Origin: Limanda limanda
Lineage: Eukaryota; Chordata; Actinopteri; Pleuronectiformes; Pleuronectidae
Direction of reading: 5' to 3'
Assembly (NCBI RefSeq): GCF_963576545.1
Contig: NC_083649.1
Span: 9,987,146-10,051,145 of the forward strand
DNA length: 64,000 nucleotides
In this document: positions 1 to 12,660 of the stretch, piece by piece
How positions within the stretch are numbered: the first letter of the stretch is position 1
Layout: the number at the start of each line of letters is the position of its first letter
Notes under the pieces: generated by a model
Database searches by the model: none
Told to the model about the DNA's origin: nothing
What the model saw: the letters and a program-made list of their open reading frames with translations, nothing else
Translations under genes and position numbers: made by a program

Positions 1-1189
1 TTGAATGAAAATGAAGGTGTTTGGATCAGTCTTCAAGAACACAATATAGGAATAGTGGTTTTGTTGTCCATAAGATGCAAACTTGTACTGAAATCATTTG
101 AAGTGTGTATTTAATTGGCTTTGTCACAATGCTACCGCAAGCGAAGCTGTAAACATCAAATCCCCTTCCTGGAGTGTGCCACCAGATCATTGGTCCTGTG
201 ACACAATTATTCTAAATAATTGAATAAAATATATTAAAAAAAATAATACTCTCTTTGAAAATGTGGGGCACAACAGGAAGCTTTGAAACAGGCCAAAGCT
301 GTGGAGGTTTTACTGTATCCTCACATCTCTTGAGACGGTTTTTACTAAAGTTAATTCCGAGCTTTTAATAGAGTCAGCCGAAAAAGAAATGTTGCTCTGG
401 GTGGAGAGTTTGTTTCTACCTGAGACGGGAAAAACATGATAAGTAAAAACGGATGCTTCCGAGAGAGAAAACCTCCAGTTGCCCCTACGCCTGTAAACAC
501 TATCTGTGTATATGAGAGTCATTTTTTCTGTATTATAATTGAATGGTTCCAACAGTCATGAAATTGTGTATGCATAAATATGTGCATATATATATATATA
601 TTTATGTATGCACACACACTTCACAAAAATGCACAATTGGCTCTGAAAATAACCATAGAGCTGAAATGATGGTTTATCCTCTCCTTCAATTCATTTTATT
701 TTTTGTTTTCGTTTTTTTGGGGGGGGAGTTCACTAGTTTGCCACTGTGATCCAAACAACTTTATGTGTGAGCCCTCTGAGTCTTATTATGCCCAGTTAAT
801 GTCAGGGAGCTGACAGTGATGACGATGACAATTCATCTCACCTCAATGTAACCTCCATTTAATATTGTTCCTTCATTTAAGGTCTTTTTTAAACAATCAC
901 AACGCGTCTGACATCTCCGTCACTCTGACAGTCCAAGGAGAAACAAACTAAAATACGGCAAGGACAATAGAACTGGTGGGATGAATAGATTCCAGACATT
1001 GAGTGAATGATGTCTTCTACATCAAGCACTTGCATGTGAATTTGGTTCATTCTATTGATGAACCCTCAACAAACTGACACTGCTGATCTAAAATTCATTC
1101 TATTCTTTTCCATTTTCCCAGAGCATTTGTCTTTAAAAAAGTGTGGTGTAGCAACTCCTTTCATCCTCGTTAATGTCTGAAAAAGCTTT
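1..1189. other. Unique AT-rich DNA, no gene seen
   Basis: No coding segment, RNA gene or clear transposon is visible. It holds a short (AT)n run at about 586-602 and a T-run followed by eight or more G at about 706-727. The open frames here are under 81 codons, sit on both strands and look random in composition. Confidence 0.6.
586..602. repeat. Short (AT)n microsatellite
   Basis: Seventeen bases of alternating AT/TA, embedded in a longer alternating purine-pyrimidine stretch (ATGTGCATATA...). It is a simple repeat and no function is implied. Confidence 0.85.
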
Positions 1190-1560
1190 GTAGCTGCCTC
1201 ATCAGCTCGACTTACATTCATAATAAAATGGTACATATGCTTCCATCTAACGTTCTTGCAGTTAATACATCATTACAAGCATATTATTGATAATGGAGGT
1301 ATTTTTGCCTTTGATCCGAGTAGTTTCTGTACCTGCGAGCTTTTAATTTATTTATTCTTCCTTGTAGTATATGTGCATAGTGTTCTTCTTCATAATAGGT
1401 AGAGGAAGCTTCATGCATCAACAACTGCTGTTGCTTCCATGCAGCAAAAAGCCTTACGTGGCTTCCCAATCAGATAATAATGAATGGAGCAATTAGCTGT
1501 GATTATTAAGCGCTTTGTGTGGCTTCCTTCAGCCAATTTATCATATGAGCATGTTCGATT
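1190..1560. promoter_or_regulatory. Complex non-coding block (possible conserved element)
   Basis: This segment has no low-complexity sequence and no open frame of note. It is dense in short AT-core motifs such as AATTAG at 1491-1496 and several TAATAA/TTATTA words, with GC-containing words between them. That texture is common in vertebrate developmental enhancers. The call is inference only, since conservation cannot be assessed from one sequence. Confidence 0.2.
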
Positions 1561-4500
1561 TATCAGGCCCCCTCGAGATGTATGATGATGACAGGCACGT
1601 ACAGGCTGCCTATGTGCTGCCTGCTAAACCTGGCACCGAACAAAGGATCACTGCTACGGTGCTAAGCCCTTGTCTGTCTGTTATGTGGTCACAATGGAGG
1701 ACATCACGCTTGCTGTGTGAAAGGTAGGGGTCCAGATTTGACACACTTAAGTACCTCGGCACAGCTAAACAACAAAAGCACGACAAAAAAGGGATCCTGT
1801 GGTCCCTTTCATCTGCCAAATGAGCCTAGGTTTGCCCGGGAGTCACACCATCCAATGAAGTTTGCTGTTGATTCAGTCATGCCTTACTTCTCCACTGCAT
1901 GCACAGTTTATTATCTTACTCAAACACTCCATGAAGGCTTCATTAGGTCCCTCTAGTCCTTGTATAATTCATATCCAGCGAGTGTCAAGGTCGTCTCGGT
2001 CCGAGCTGTGACCCAGAAAGGCCGGCTGTCCCGCAGGATAGATGGCTGTTTGTTTTGGAGCGCCTGCCGTGTTTGATCGGGGTGGGATGTGGAGAACAGA
2101 TAACGGGTCGACTCGATGCATCCACTCAATGACCGATTGCTGCCCTTCTTATGCTGAGCCTGGCCTCTTAAAGTAAGGACTACTTCCCCCTTCAAAATCA
2201 GCGTGGTCGATTCATTATCGCATTTGATATCGATGGAGGAGCAAAGAGGATACGGGAGAGTTTGATGTAACCTACATGACTTAAGATTTCAGGAAATCAT
2301 GGTGGTAATCATAAGAGGTTTTTAAAGATGACCTCTGGGTAAAATCTGCAGAATTGGCCACGGAGCTCTACCAGGAGTTTGCCTTTCACACACGCACAAC
2401 ATAGCGGGAGATTCAGCATCAAATCCTTTGTGTTATTCAGGCCACAGGTGGAGCAGGCGGTTGCAGCAGACAGAGACAGGAAGTGACGCATTAACTCCGT
2501 CATGTGGACAACACCTGACAACAGCGTCAGCTCTTATCACCACAAACTCTCTAGACATCTTCGTCGGTGTCTTCTTTGCTTGTGCCAACGCTTTTTAACT
2601 CGGAGAACTTCTTTTCTTTTCTTTTTTTTCTATTTTTGCGCTTGTCGCATGAGTCATCAACCCTCACACTTGCTTGCTGCATATCCGGTGTGGAATCACC
2701 TGCTGTATTTACACATCGACTTCTCCTTGATTTCAACAGACTTGGCAGTTACCAGGCAGATAAAGTTCCTAGAAACTATGGAGCATCTCACTCGGAAAAC
2801 CGAATCAGAAAATACGAAGGCCCGCGGAGTCCAGTGGACAGTTTGTTTGAAAGCAGCTATACAGTTCTGGCAATCTTTCAAGCATTGTTGTCTGGCAGAG
2901 GCAAATATGACTAAGACTTTCCTCTCTTAAAACTGCTCCTCATCAGAGCATTGGCATTATATTGCATGACACATTGATCTGTTTTTTATGCTGCTCCAAA
3001 AACTTTCAGACAGACACTTTGTTACTTAAAATGTCAAAGTGCCTCTAGCATTAGGAAACCATTGTTCAAAAGGAAATCGATTCTCGGTGTCACAAAGGTC
3101 TGATCTTCTGAGGCCAGACAATGAGTTTGGAGCTGAGCCAAACCTTGGAGGACTTTTTTGGGTGAAATACTGAGCTAAAGTTTGAGTGCAGTCAGGAAAT
3201 TCAGCATATGAACGTCCATACAGGCGTGGTATGATTCTTTATTAGCTCAGTGGTTTTCAGCGTGCCGGTGCAAGAGGTCCACAAGGGCATGAATTCAGGT
3301 CGAGATCTAATGCAATTACCTGAAGCTTTTATTCAGTGAAGTGCAGATTGCTTTAGAAGGTAGTAATCCACCTTCTTCTTCAAGGACGGGTCACTGTGAC
3401 CAAACTTGAGCTTGAGAAACAGAAATGCAGAAAAAAATCTAATGCCGCCATCCCATTAAACCATGGCTTGTGCTTTCATGTCATGCAAATGCATCCTCAA
3501 TAGCCAGAAGCTGAGTGTTAGCCAAACAGTGGAAACACAGAGGTGAGAGCTACCTAAGCCCAGTGAACTAGCTTTTAAATCCCTCGACTCAATCCTCGGA
3601 TATACAGGAGATCCGTCGAATTTTCATATCTCACGTATACGTTTTTCAGTGCATTTAAAAAGGTCGGACGTCACAGTGTTAGCATTTGTCGTGCAGGAAA
3701 AGCCTCTGCCATTCAAACCTGTCCATCATTCTCACCGGCTTAAACGCACTGTGTCCATTTCACCTACTAATCCCTATGGTCACCGTGCAGTAGAGTGAAG
3801 GACCGTTAACAGTAGCACGATCAGTTTTCTATAGCGCTCATTTGCACGTCACATCAAGTTAATGATATCATGTCATCCTGTGTCAGTTAACCTTGTCAGA
3901 GTGTGCATCCCGTTTGTGAGCAGCGAGCTGAGAAGCTGGAGAGGGGCAAGGGGGAAGGGTGGGAAAGCAAGAATCTATCAGTGAAATCTGAAATTATGTA
4001 GCTATGGGAGTAGTTCCCATTCAAATATGTATTAGAAGTTGTGCTTGTTCTCAAAGGAGAATGTGATAGAAGTCAGGACAATGACACAGGAAGTAGGAGT
4101 GATATGAGCAACATGACAGAGGCAGTGAGAAGAAAAGAGGGTTCCAAGGCTGGACGGTTATGGTAACGGTACAGCTAATCCATTTTTTAGGATATCAAAA
4201 CCTCAGACAGGCATGAAACTGATATCAAACTGTTTCAGAATGTCCACAGTGAGAGAAGGAGAAATATATCTAGCTTTTAAAAGAAGAATCACTGTATGAT
4301 ACACTGGTGGAGTCCATCCGGAAAACACTTGGCTTCAATCGTTTCCCTTTGACTTCCTCCAACACCCAGTGGTGCACGGTTGAAGAGAACTTTGGAGGAA
4401 ATCATCTCCTGCATCGTTTCCATCATTCCTCTTTGCTTTTTGGTGAATTCCTTTTTTACAGCGAACGGATGACATGAAATGATGTTGATCTTTTGGTTCA

Positions 4501-5899
4501 ATACAGATATAACATAAACATGTACATTAAACCAATTTTTGAATAGCCTCAACATTCATTTCCATTAGGTTTCAGAAGTGCCACACTCTCAGTGATAGAT
4601 TGTCTGAGGTGATTAAACTTTCGATGACGGAACGAGAACTCTTCTTTGTACCTGAGCCAAATCTAAATCCTGTTTATACTTTCCTTGATCCACTTCAAAG
4701 AGGGCTGTTACCTTCATGAGTCTTAAAGTTAAAGCTCTTAGAGTTTACTGTGATCATCACATTCTGTCTTCTGCTTTGGTCGGGGTGGAAATGTATCAAT
4801 TATGCATGTTGGAGTATTGCATCTCTGAGGAATTTACATACACTGTTTATTGGATTATCATTGGAGTGTAATTACAGCAGCAGTCGCAAAAGTAATGAGT
4901 AAAAAAGTTTCAAAGATTACCGTGAGGTTCAGTCTATGACGATAATAAGTAACAAAGTCTCTCGTCAACTTCTATAAAAATCACTTTTGCTTAGAGGATT
5001 CATTGAGAACTCTTTCACATAGATTAAAATCTGTCCCTGCAATTTGTAATATTCAAAATGTATTGATTGCCAATATAAAAATCGTATTAAATGCTATAAA
5101 GAATTGATCGCACATCACCACATAGTTAAAATGAAAAAATCCACAGTCCCCGTACTGTGCAAAGAAGCATCAAGTTAATACAAAGCAACGAGCTGAAGCA
5201 AACTGCCTGTGCCAAAGTGAATACCTGCCAAAGTCCCAAAGTCAACACTCTGAAAAATACAGATGCAAACACAGATGGTTGATAAAAAAGCAAAACAAGC
5301 CCACTTTTAAACTCTGTATCGAAAGGGAGACACTCACACAAGCTTCATATATAATCTCACCAGGACACACACCTGTACTGAAGCTCAGCAACACAACACA
5401 AACACGCTGAGCAACTGTAACTAGAGTATTAGTTTTTTATTTACGTGTGTTTGGTCATCTCTTGCAGAGCTGAATTGCATTTTAGGTTTGAAAACAAAAC
5501 TTGTAAAGTCAATGACTATGTAAAGCATAACGTCAAATAGACTGTGTTCAAGATCGATATTCAAAAAGTCCAGCTTTGATCTGCATATGCTCTTTATTTG
5601 CCTGACACTTCAAAGACCCAACAGACTGTGGGACACATAATGCAACCGAGTGCAAGACTCTGTTTCGACTCTTCCCCCCCCCAAACCTCTCACAAACCCA
5701 GGATCATCGTAACAGCGGTGTGACAAACTGTCAGCAAACATCAAATCCACTGTGCTGCTGTGTGGTGTCAACAACACAGAAAGCTCCATTCGCCCACAAT
5801 CCGTCAACCATGACGGAGAGATATCACGTAGCACAGCAGCTGCCACATTCATCACAAACCCTGCTTCAGTCCAGCTCTCTTCTCCCCACTGCCTTGCTC
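1561..5899. other. Gene-free unique DNA
   Basis: No gene is supported. A CpG-containing block at about 1950-2230 stands out from its AT-rich surroundings but has no promoter or exon signal that I can defend. A T-rich run lies at 2613-2635. Segments at 3000-4300 and 4560-5600 show nothing beyond unique DNA and short homopolymers. A tRNA-like A-box word at 3242-3254 was considered and rejected. Confidence 0.55.
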
Positions 5900-6240
5900 C
5901 CACCTTTATTCAGCCCGAGCTGTTGTCTTCCCTCTCATGCATGTGTGCCGGAGCGATCACAATCACACATGTACATCTACGTACACGTAAGCATGCGTAT
6001 GCACATGCAAGAGCGCTGACAACACCGCTCTGCTTCAACATGTCCCTGTCAGCTCCAGCACCGGGCGCGGAATAATCGGCGTCCCGTGTGTGCAGTGTCT
6101 GATCCTTTACACGACAGCAGCCATTGTGCGCTATGGTAACAGCGCTCACTCCAATGTCAAAAAGGTTGTGGCTCTGTGACAATGAGTTAAGCACCCATGG
6201 GTGGAAGAAGACGACATTCTATCTCCAGAGCTAAGAGGCA
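5900..6240. promoter_or_regulatory. CpG-containing complex non-coding block
   Basis: This is a locally GC- and CpG-richer stretch, with GGGCGCGG near 6063-6070 and several GCGC/CGGC words between 6010 and 6130, set between AT-rich flanks. Both strands carry short overlapping open frames of unremarkable composition. It could be a small regulatory element. No TATA box, initiator or splice signal supports a promoter or exon call. Confidence 0.15.
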
Positions 6241-6519
6241 TCATTCCGTGTCTGAATGTTGCATGAGCCATCGTTGAGTGATTGTGGAATTTAATACTGC
6301 ATATGCTTTCTTTTTTATATATATATCAAACCAAACTGCTGAAACGGATTTAACACAAAAGACCCACTTTTCCCTTAAAAATCCATCAACCTCCCAATCA
6401 TACGGAGGTTTGATCCACTTACTTGGAAGTGAGCTGCGGGAACAAAGGGCACCTCGAGGTTTATAACAGAGTGACTGTTTAACTAACTACCCAAGGACAC
6501 AGAAGGTTAATGACACGAA

Positions 6520-6950
6520 CACACATCGTTAATTAAATCAATAAAAGCTTGACTTAACACGTTCGGCACGGCTGAGGTGACATGCTCCACCTATGACTTG
6601 ACTATCAGAAAACAATTAGACTTGTAATAGTGCTGGAGAGCACACGTTAAAATAATCATTCTTTTGGTATTTTATTTCATGTTAATGCTATTTCTGGCTG
6701 ACGGGCAGCTTTCAAATCTTACATTTCCTTAATGTAACAAACATTTGAGCTTATAAAAACCAAAAAGGCCAACTCTTCAAAATATTGCCATGGCTGAGGT
6801 GAAGCATTCCCTGCAGCAGCTGACATCTTCTGACATGGGGAGGTGTCTATCGAGGCATAAGGAGCTTGTTATTTCCCCAGAAGGCACCTCATTAAAGTCC
6901 CTCTGACCTTTTACAATTGAACAGACCATTGGTCACACAGCGTTGTGAAT
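6520..6950. promoter_or_regulatory. Complex non-coding block (possible conserved element)
   Basis: This repeat-free segment begins with the homeodomain-type palindrome TTAATTAA (6529-6536) and continues with mixed AT and GC words and no simple sequence. No open frame above about 63 codons crosses it. Its texture suggests a conserved non-coding element, by inference only. Confidence 0.2.
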
Positions 6951-9849
6951 ACAGATATCCATTCCACTGACATTTTTACAAAAGAAAGGACATTCTACCC
7001 TGTTTTGGGAAAGTGCAAGCAACCTGAACATTGGTTAAGGTTTTGCGCAGATCAATTATGTTTTGCCTCTGGCAAGTTTGGTTTCTGTAGGAAAAAATAT
7101 ACCTCAGGTTACGAGACAGACTTTTTATTTTCTTAAAGAAGATGGTGGAGCAGATTTGGCACAAATTACTTTTCCGGAAGACTTTTCCGATGTGTCAGCT
7201 ATTGCAGGAAACTGCTCTTTCATTTAACACATATGAAGATATTCGGACTGCAGAAAACCCAGCTTCACATACCACACATCTCCTTATCTGGAACTTTCTT
7301 GCTGACTAATAATACAACTGTATCAGCACTGTGGATGAGAGGAAAACTTTATTTAAATGTAGCTGAAATCATAGGGATATCATCTGTTTTGATCTTTAAC
7401 AGCCTTACGAAAAACCATGTTTCACTATGAAGCAATGCCAATTAAGGTAAATTTGATAAAACATTGTCCACAGTGAAAACCTAAATTTAGATAAGTGTTT
7501 GGTTATGCCATCTTGCACTGTATTATGTTATGTTATATAAATCATGCATCTTTTCTGTATGATAAACCAAGAATGAATTATCTCCATCCCTGCTATTGTG
7601 TCCTGTCCTTGTCCTTGGAAGGCCTGCTACTTTGCATCTTGCATCTCATTAGCACACAAACCACTTAACAGTCACTGCAGGAGAGGCTTGTGACCCACTG
7701 TCGACGACCTTCACCTGAGCCGAGAGCAATTTGCTCATCTTGGTCAGTGTTTATAATCAGTGTTTGTATTTCTTATTCTTCTCAGCACTACCCTTGTGTT
7801 CCTTCTTTCTATTTTGTTTCAGTGTAATGCTGCCTCTGAGCCATGTTTGGACTACGAGGAGACGTCTTTAAATGAAGGAACATCTGATCATGTCTTTGAC
7901 TCTTTGCCTTGATGTGGAGCTTATTTAATATGTTGCTCAAAGGTTCTGCAGCAGTTTCCTTCATCTCATTGAAGGATGGTTTCTCTGAACACCACTTCCG
8001 GAACTTCCACTTGCTCTAGCTAAACTGCAGTTTATCTGTCGTGACCTCACAGTTCACCTCTCTATCTGTGCACACTGGCCTGAGAGAGATAACGGGCTAA
8101 ACCAGTCCAGTGATACAGAGGACCACAACAGCAATAAAAGGCTGTTTAATTTACCCCCAGTATAAGATTTATGTGATACGGTGGGATGCACGTATAACTG
8201 TGGGGATCAGGGACAGTTATCGAGATGGAAGGAAGATGCCCTTGGATTACACTGGTCACTGCTTTTTTTCGAGGTTCTCTCCCCCTGGCTTCAGCAATAA
8301 TTCCACTCCAATCTATAAACTAAAGTTTCTTGAGTTGTAAACTTCTTATGTTCTAGCTCACTGGTCTGACCGAGATTTCAGTTATATTGACATATAGAGT
8401 AGTAAGGGATAAGCTGTGGTTTACAGCACCGATGGGGAGCCTCCTTATAGATTGGAGGGATTATTAATATTCATCTGGTGATCGCCATTGATTGTGGAAT
8501 AATGTTTAATCATGTGTGCTGCTCCTCTGTGCTGCAGGGCTGTTTGACTCTGGGCAGGTGCGTTTTAATACCTCGGTGTCAGAGGCAAGGGTACTACTCC
8601 AGCAACTTCTTTGACTTCGGGCAAATCCCATTTATGACCTGAGACAGGATTTACAGCTTTTGTACAGTGGTGCTTCGCCAGCAGCAGTTGTTGTTTTGTG
8701 TTTTACAAGATCAAGCAGAGGAAGTTTCGCAATACAGTTTAAAATCAATAGCAAGGTCTTTTCGGACACACCAAGTCCAACAACAGCAAATTGACCAAAT
8801 AGTCTTTTTAACCGTCTTCGCTTTATCTCTTGATTTTTCCAGCAATTCACTTTCTCACTCTTCAATATTCCGAACGTCTCAGTTTTTCTACCTTCCCCCT
8901 CTGCCCGGTCCATCTCTTTCAACTCATATGCTGAACCCACCCAGTAAATTCAAATTAATAGCAAGGTAGGACATCTTCATATAATTTTTTAGTACAGTCA
9001 TACTGATGTAATGTGGGGTCAGGTGTGTGTTTATTGAGCATTTTACAATGTCTCTGAATATGGCTCAAATATCATCAAGGTCATGATGGAGCCATCTTAT
9101 AAATTTTATTAAATAATAGCATCAGTGCATGTCAGTTACCTGCTGCTATCAGGTATTGGACCAATAAAGATAGATTATATGAAGGAAAGTGAATTTATTT
9201 TGTAATATTTCACTAGTTTGCTAACTGGTATATGATATATACTTGTTTTTATAAATGCAAAGTCACTTCCTCCTCTGTTTTCAACGGGAACCATTTTTAT
9301 TCTACCACGGGATGGAAATAGATCAATAAGCCAAATGGTTAAATTTTCAATTTCATGCTTTTCTGCTTCTATGAAAATGTGTCAGTGGGTGACAAATCCC
9401 AGGCCTAACTACTGCAGAGTCAACGACTCGCTGACAGAATCCCTGCTGTCATTCTCATATCATAAACATATTCAAGATCAGATTTATCATTTATGTGCTA
9501 ATCAGGGTCATGACTTCAGTTTAAAATGTGTTACTGCGGGTTTATTTCCATTCAAGGAGATGAGACAAGGACAAAAGTGATAGTGATGTGGTATAAAACT
9601 CAAGAAATGTTTTCCACTAAGACATTGTGTCACAGAGTAACTGCTTTACTACAGGTTTTAATAGTCTAAGTTTACAGCCTCATGAGCTTCCTTGATAGGT
9701 CTTTGAGATTATTTTTGAATACAGGCTGCTGAAAGGGACCAATTTAAAGTCAAACAAGCTGATTCATTGCTTTCTCTTCACTCAAATATGCATGTTTTAG
9801 GCAAAGAAGCACAACTAAGTTATTCACACCCTTAGGACACAAACAGACT
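6951..9849. other. Gene-free unique DNA
   Basis: No gene, RNA or recognisable transposon is seen. A 14-15 bp word (AATNAATAGCAAGGT) occurs at about 8743-8757 and again at about 8952-8966, which may be coincidence or an old local duplication. The remainder is AT-rich unique sequence with small random open frames. Confidence 0.55.
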
Positions 9850-10350
9850 TCAAAGAAAAGCACAATTTACTTGGTCATTTCCAACGGAACCAAATTGAAA
9901 CGGAGAACATTTGTGTTGAATTGCAAAGAAACAATGCATTTTCTACAACGCATTTCCATGCAGGGTTGTTTGAATCGGCAAACAAGCTGTGGAAACTTGT
10001 TCAGTCCTTTGAATGACTCCTGGATTATTTCTCCATGGACCAGAAATATGCAGTCGGGAACAATATTGCGTCCCAGTTGATGATAGGTAATTAAAAGTTA
10101 ATCAACGTAACCATTGGGCTCTCTGTGTGGCCTGGTTTCTGACTGCACAGTATAGTCCCCGAGTGACTAAAGTGGCCGTGCCCTTCTGATGGAATGGATA
10201 AAAATGGGCCTGACCTAAGGCCAACATTATGATGATTAGCCTGACAAGTTAAATTCCTCCCTGGAGAACCCTAATAAAACCTCAATTAAACTGTCCCAGT
10301 CCCCTAAGAACCCGAGGCAGGCCGGACTCTTTCCTCTTCAGTTTATTACA
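9850..10350. promoter_or_regulatory. Complex non-coding block (possible conserved element)
   Basis: This repeat-free block contains TAATTA at 10088-10093 and the related word TTAATC just after it. It then runs through a GC-balanced stretch, about 10110-10330, with no homopolymers. A 69-codon frame at 9871-10080 has no family resemblance and is taken as chance. An enhancer-like role is inference. Confidence 0.2.
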
Positions 10351-11119
10351 GCTCATCATCATGTCTGAGCGATCATGCCTATTTTCATCGCTGGACATTT
10401 TAATTTCACACACGTTTGAGTTTTTTGCTGTTTAAATCCAGCCTTTGATTCATGATATATCTGACGCATCAATGGAGATTCTTCATTAGACTCGCAGTCT
10501 TTTCCAGAGGGGGTTTAAACATGACCATGAAGTTAAAAAAAAACTGTCTTATAAATGGGGGGAACAATGGGGATTTTCTCATTTAAGCATTTGCAAGAGC
10601 CAATTCTTTATAATAGACTCATCCTACAGAAATTACGACAAACAAATATCTGCTGAGAGGAAATTAAACAGCACTTCATCTCTTCCCATCATCCCCTCTG
10701 TTGATTTAAATGTATGGCTTTATTGTTTCTTCCACTTCTCCGGCTCATTTTACTTTATGCCACAGAGTTTTAATAAACCCACTTTGAGATAATAGCATTT
10801 GCAGAGATGCATTTTCCTTCTTCCGCGTGAATATCGGCAACACACACACTCTTCAGACACCTTTTAAGACAAATAAAGAGTAGGAGAGCTAGAGAGGGAA
10901 GAGATGGTTCAAAGGAACAGGAAAACCCTCAAAGAGCACCGACGCAAAAATAACTGCAGGACCTTTAAATAGGTAAGAGGTGGTGAATCTTAAAACCAGC
11001 AGTAAAGCGTTACTACTCAAAGAGCCTGGTCTGACCCCTGAGTGGTAAGCTGGAAAGGGAACAGGCATCTTAACAACTAAATGAGATACAGTAAGATGTT
11101 GGCATTAGCATTGATATCT
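10351..11119. other. Gene-free unique DNA
   Basis: AT-rich unique sequence with nothing recognisable as gene, RNA or transposon. There is a short CACACACA word near 10841. Confidence 0.55.
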
Positions 11120-11640
11120 TTAGACTGTCTGTTTACTCCATCTCGCTGTTCTGTATAATGTGTGAGATATTGATGACGCTATTACAATTCCTTCATCTAT
11201 GTGGAAACGAAGCAAAAATATCCTGGAGAGGAACGCTACCATTTTGTGTAAGTGGAGCAAGGCTACGTTATAGTAATCAGGGGAATTGAGGTCCCGCCGA
11301 TACGCTTGACCAATCCTGAGTCCCATAAAAATTTGCATTTAAATCTAAATCTGTGCGTTAAGAACTACTTGAAATGACAGAAACAATCTTTTAGTTTGAC
11401 TTTTTAATTTGCTCCATGTGAAGGTGGCAGAATTCATGAGCTAGCCAGCCCCTCAGGTGGTGATCGAGGAAGTTTGGCTCATGTCGACCGTCTTTATATA
11501 CAGTCTGTTCTATCATTAGGTCCAACGACAAAAAAAATATAAAGACAGGCAACATGATAGCTCCCCAGACGTGAAGCCAAACCTGATCTCCCCCTTGTGG
11601 TTGAATCAAATATAGTTTATAAACCTCCTACCTGTTAGAA
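11120..11640. repeat. Suspected teleost interspersed repeat copy
   Basis: The segment contains phrases I associate from memory with a dispersed teleost repeat, notably 'TTTATATACAGTCTG' near 11491-11505 and 'GTGAAGCCAAACC' near 11571-11583. Both strands carry short frames (11120-11338 and 11391-11609, minus) with no protein resemblance. No terminal repeats or target-site duplication could be located, so class and exact boundaries are unknown. Confidence 0.4.
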
Positions 11641-12269
11641 GATGTGACACGAGTTGTTTACACCCTGATGTCTGTTCAAGGGTTATTTTTTCTTAGAAGA
11701 TTGGTTTCAATTATTAATTTTATGCTATAAAAGAGTGATACATCATGATTAGTCACGATTGGTCAGACGAGATTTACCTGAAATGGTCACAGTTTTATTA
11801 TTTCCTCTGCCTCAATGCAAGCACAGTGGTTATTTCTAAACCATTTAGGAGAAATAAAAGGTTATTAGTTTACCACTGGGTCTAACGGAACTGTGGCCCT
11901 TCAACGTACGAGCTGAAAAGAAAATCATTAAAACCTAATTTGTCTACTCTGCACCACTGCACTGCAAGTATGATATAAAGTAGGTAACAGAAGCATTTCC
12001 CTACTTAATTTCATCACTCCTGAACAACACAATTAAATTCTTTTATATTTCAATTTCTTTTCCGATTGAATCGTATCATTTTCATGTCCATTCTAACCAC
12101 ACTGGCATCATGTAATTATGATCTAAAGTCCGATGGGGGAAGAAAGTAACAGCGAGATATCGGTTTTACCCAACGCTCCACAGTGACCTATCTCATTTCC
12201 TCATTGCGTGTAAAGCTGCTCTGAGGAGGAACTCAGGTAAGGCGCTGTGCATTGTAATATCTTTCCGGG
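11641..12269. other. Gene-free unique DNA
   Basis: AT-rich unique DNA with no supported feature. A splice-like pair bracketing 12184-12236 on the plus strand was noticed and not accepted as an exon. Confidence 0.5.
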
Positions 12270-12660
12270 CCAATTGGTATTCCGCCCCAGCCTGAGCACA
12301 AAGGCAGCTCTCGATCGCTCATTTGCATTCTGACCTGCCTATAATGCGCTAAAGTACACAACGGAACATTTTTCGCATATGGAGACACAAATCAGTTCCC
12401 CCCTTTCAGCCGCAGCTGTACAACACCGTAATATTTTAATCAGTTAGGATGAGGCTATTACCCTCAGTGTTGCCTACTGCCTCCATCCCCATCATCATCC
12501 GAGCACCTGATGACCTAAGCACTGATGAAGCCGCTCTAAATGGGATTCAGTCACCCTGACCCCGGAGGCCTGCATCTGTAATTAATCACTCTGTTTCTGA
12601 AACACAAACAGCCTGATAAAGCCCAGCAGGAGTCTACACAGGGATACACACCCCGGTGTT
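12270..12660. promoter_or_regulatory. Complex non-coding block with octamer and homeodomain motifs
   Basis: This is one of the better enhancer-like blocks. It carries the POU octamer ATTTGCAT at 12321-12328, CAGCTG at about 12413-12418 and a TAATTAAT core at 12579-12586, in about 390 bp of repeat-free, GC-balanced sequence. No meaningful open frame is present. The motifs are seen directly; enhancer function and conservation are inferred. Confidence 0.3.

Noticed and set aside
3240..3310. tRNA-like A box (TTAGCTCAGTGGTT) followed by a B-box-like GGTCGAGATC
   Set aside because: The D-arm, anticodon arm and acceptor stem do not pair, and the B box lacks the GGTTCGA consensus. At best it is a very old tRNA-derived relic.
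12184..12236. Plus-strand 53-nt exon-like segment (CTCCACAG ... AACTCAG|GTAAGG)
   Set aside because: Weak acceptor pyrimidine tract, no coding-like codon bias and no compatible partner on the plus strand; considered a decoy.
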